A stretch of 6,085 nucleotides of DNA from an uncultured Solirubrobacteraceae bacterium (GTDB taxonomy: Bacteria > Actinomycetota > Thermoleophilia > Solirubrobacterales > Solirubrobacteraceae). The position numbers and the translations under genes are program-made. The stretch spans positions 1-6,085 of the forward strand of contig CADCVT010000378.1 of assembly GCA_902806215.1 (NCBI GenBank). Reading direction: 5' to 3'. Positions 5,246 through 6,085 of this stretch are shown here, piece by piece; within the stretch, counting starts at the first letter, position 1, and each line of letters opens with the position of its first letter. Under the pieces are notes generated by a model. That model was not told the origin of the DNA and did no database searches. It saw only the letters and a program-made list of their open reading frames with translations.

Positions 5246-5906
5246 GGACCGTGAGCTTCCCCCTGCCCTGCGTGACGATGCTCGCCCGCTCGAGCACGGC
5301 GAGGAACCGGCTGGCCGACTCGCGGCTCGATCCGGCGAGCTGGGCGATGTCGGCCTGCGTCGCGGTGACGAGCACGTCGCCCTCCGGAGCGCCCTCGGCG
5401 CGCGCCTGCTCGACGAGGCCGGTGAGGACGCTGGCGACGCGGCTCTGCACCGTCTGGAACGACTGGCGGGCGAGCCGCTCGTTGGCAGCGCGCAGCCGGC
5501 GCCCGAGCGCGATGACGAGCTTGACCGCGATGTCCGGGTGCTCGCGCATGAGCCGCCGCATGTCCGAGCCGAGGATCGCCAGCGCGTGGAGGTCGTCGAC
5601 CGCCTCGACGGTGGCGGAGCGCTTCTCGGCGTCGAACATCGCCAGCTCGCCGAAGATGTCGCCCGGCCCGAACCGCGCCAGCGCGATCGTCCGGCCGTCG
5701 GCGTGCTCGCGCAGCGCCCGGGCGTGGCCACCGGCGACGACGTAGCACGTGTCGCTCTCGTCGCCCTCGCGGAAGATGACCTGCCCGTTGGCGAACTTGC
5801 GCGAGACCGCCACCTGGGCGACCCGCTCGAGGTCGTCCGGTCCGAGCGTCTCGAACACCGGGACCTTCCCGAGAAGCGCTACGACGTCCTGACCGGTGGT
5901 CGCCAT
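5211..5906 (-). CDS. Crp/Fnr family transcriptional regulator
   Basis: The 231-residue product is a standard-length cAMP-receptor-like DNA-binding regulator. An N-terminal cyclic-nucleotide-binding barrel spans about residues 14-120 and includes the phosphate-binding cassette FGELAMFDAEKRSATVEA (85-102), with Glu87 and Arg96-Ser97 in the positions that contact cAMP in Crp. A long dimer helix follows (about 120-165). The C-terminal winged helix-turn-helix is at 182-212, with the recognition helix around SSRESASRFL (193-202). There is no N-terminal cysteine cluster, so an Fnr-type Fe-S sensor is unlikely. cAMP is plausible as ligand but unproven. The ATG at 5904-5906 matches the domain start and has AGGG (5916-5919) 9 nt upstream, overlapping the DUF4349 stop. 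An in-frame extension to 6056 is Arg-rich, overlaps that gene and is rejected. Confidence 0.94.
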   Translation of the reverse strand: MATTGQDVVALLGKVPVFETLGPDDLERVAQVAVSRKFANGQVIFREGDESDTCYVVAGGHARALREHADGRTIALARFGPGDIFGELAMFDAEKRSATVEAVDDLHALAILGSDMRRLMREHPDIAVKLVIALGRRLRAANERLARQSFQTVQSRVASVLTGLVEQARAEGAPEGDVLVTATQADIAQLAGSSRESASRFLAVLERASIVTQGRGKLTVHDPAALQRYVY

Positions 5907-5917
5907 TGCGCCGGACC

Positions 5918-6085
5918 CTACCCGAGCGCGGCCTCCCTGCGACGCCGTCGCAGCAAGCGGCCGAGCGCCACGGCGATCAGGGCGAGCAGCGCGAAGGGCG
6001 CGATCACGGCGAGCGCGATGAGCGCGACGCCCACGATGACCTCGAGAACCCGCCACGCGTCCGAGGCGGCGTCACCGGGCGTCCA
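5918..6085 (-). CDS. DUF4349-type membrane protein, C-terminal end only
   Basis: An open frame enters from the right edge and ends at TAG 5918-5920, giving the last 55 residues of a protein. It reads WTPGDAASDAWRVLEV, then about 24 hydrophobic residues forming one transmembrane helix, then LRRRRREAALG. The WTPGDA lead, single helix and terminal Arg cluster ending in EAAL are what I recall for DUF4349 proteins, which have an extracytoplasmic domain anchored by a C-terminal helix with the Arg-rich end in the cytoplasm. The start lies outside the window. It is 11 nt upstream of the Crp gene and its stop codon forms part of the Crp ribosome site, so it is probably the first visible gene of the DUF4349-Crp-Nudix-ASCH operon. 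Family assignment from such a short piece is moderately sure. Confidence 0.72.
   Translation of the reverse strand, partial: WTPGDAASDAWRVLEVIVGVALIALAVIAPFALLALIAVALGRLLRRRRREAALG

Noticed and set aside
5246..5731. An N-terminal extension of the Nudix frame.
   Set aside because: It is an off-frame reading of the Crp gene, Ser/Arg-rich. The Nudix fold begins after the ATG at 5245, which has a ribosome site.

Overview
The window is GC-rich DNA from a bacterial chromosome, most likely an actinobacterium and possibly of the Thermoleophilia/Solirubrobacterales type. This is inferred from base composition, the GroEL/GroES sequences under a double CIRCE operator, and the DUF4349, Crp and DUF559/AbiEi-like gene families. 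The exact taxon cannot be fixed from the sequence alone.

Layout from left to right. (1) Positions 1-1008, minus strand: the 5' third of groEL, complete groES, and a regulatory region with a sigma70-type promoter candidate bracketed by two CIRCE operators for the HrcA repressor. (2) 1024-2904, minus strand: a large secreted calcineurin-like metallophosphoesterase with a full set of metal-ligand motifs. (3) 2905-2994: a short divergent intergenic region holding a GC-rich hairpin. (4) 2995-4380, plus strand: a RimJ/RimL-type GNAT acetyltransferase, then a two-domain protein with an AbiEi-like winged helix and a DUF559 PD-(D/E)XK-type nuclease fold. (5) 4410-6085, minus strand: a tightly packed operon read right to left, made of the C-terminal end of a DUF4349 membrane protein, a Crp/Fnr-family regulator, a Nudix hydrolase and a small ASCH-domain protein. 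Gaps are 11 nt or less, or the genes overlap.

The most unusual structure is a 46-bp palindromic repeat present twice in the same orientation (3461-3506 and 4355-4400, 44/46 identical), 894 bp apart. Each copy supplies the last seven residues (NVSAAGL) and the TAG stop of the gene ending in it. Copy 1 also supplies the ATG and first residues of the DUF559 gene, because one of the two differences between the copies turns ACG into ATG. The DUF559 gene therefore runs from one repeat into the next like a cassette. The element also reads NVxxAGL-stop on the opposite strand. It may be a REP/MITE-like repeat, a recombination site or a bidirectional terminator; copy number in the genome would decide.

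No rRNA, tRNA, CRISPR array, transposase or integrase was seen. No gene-free stretch exceeds about 155 bases.
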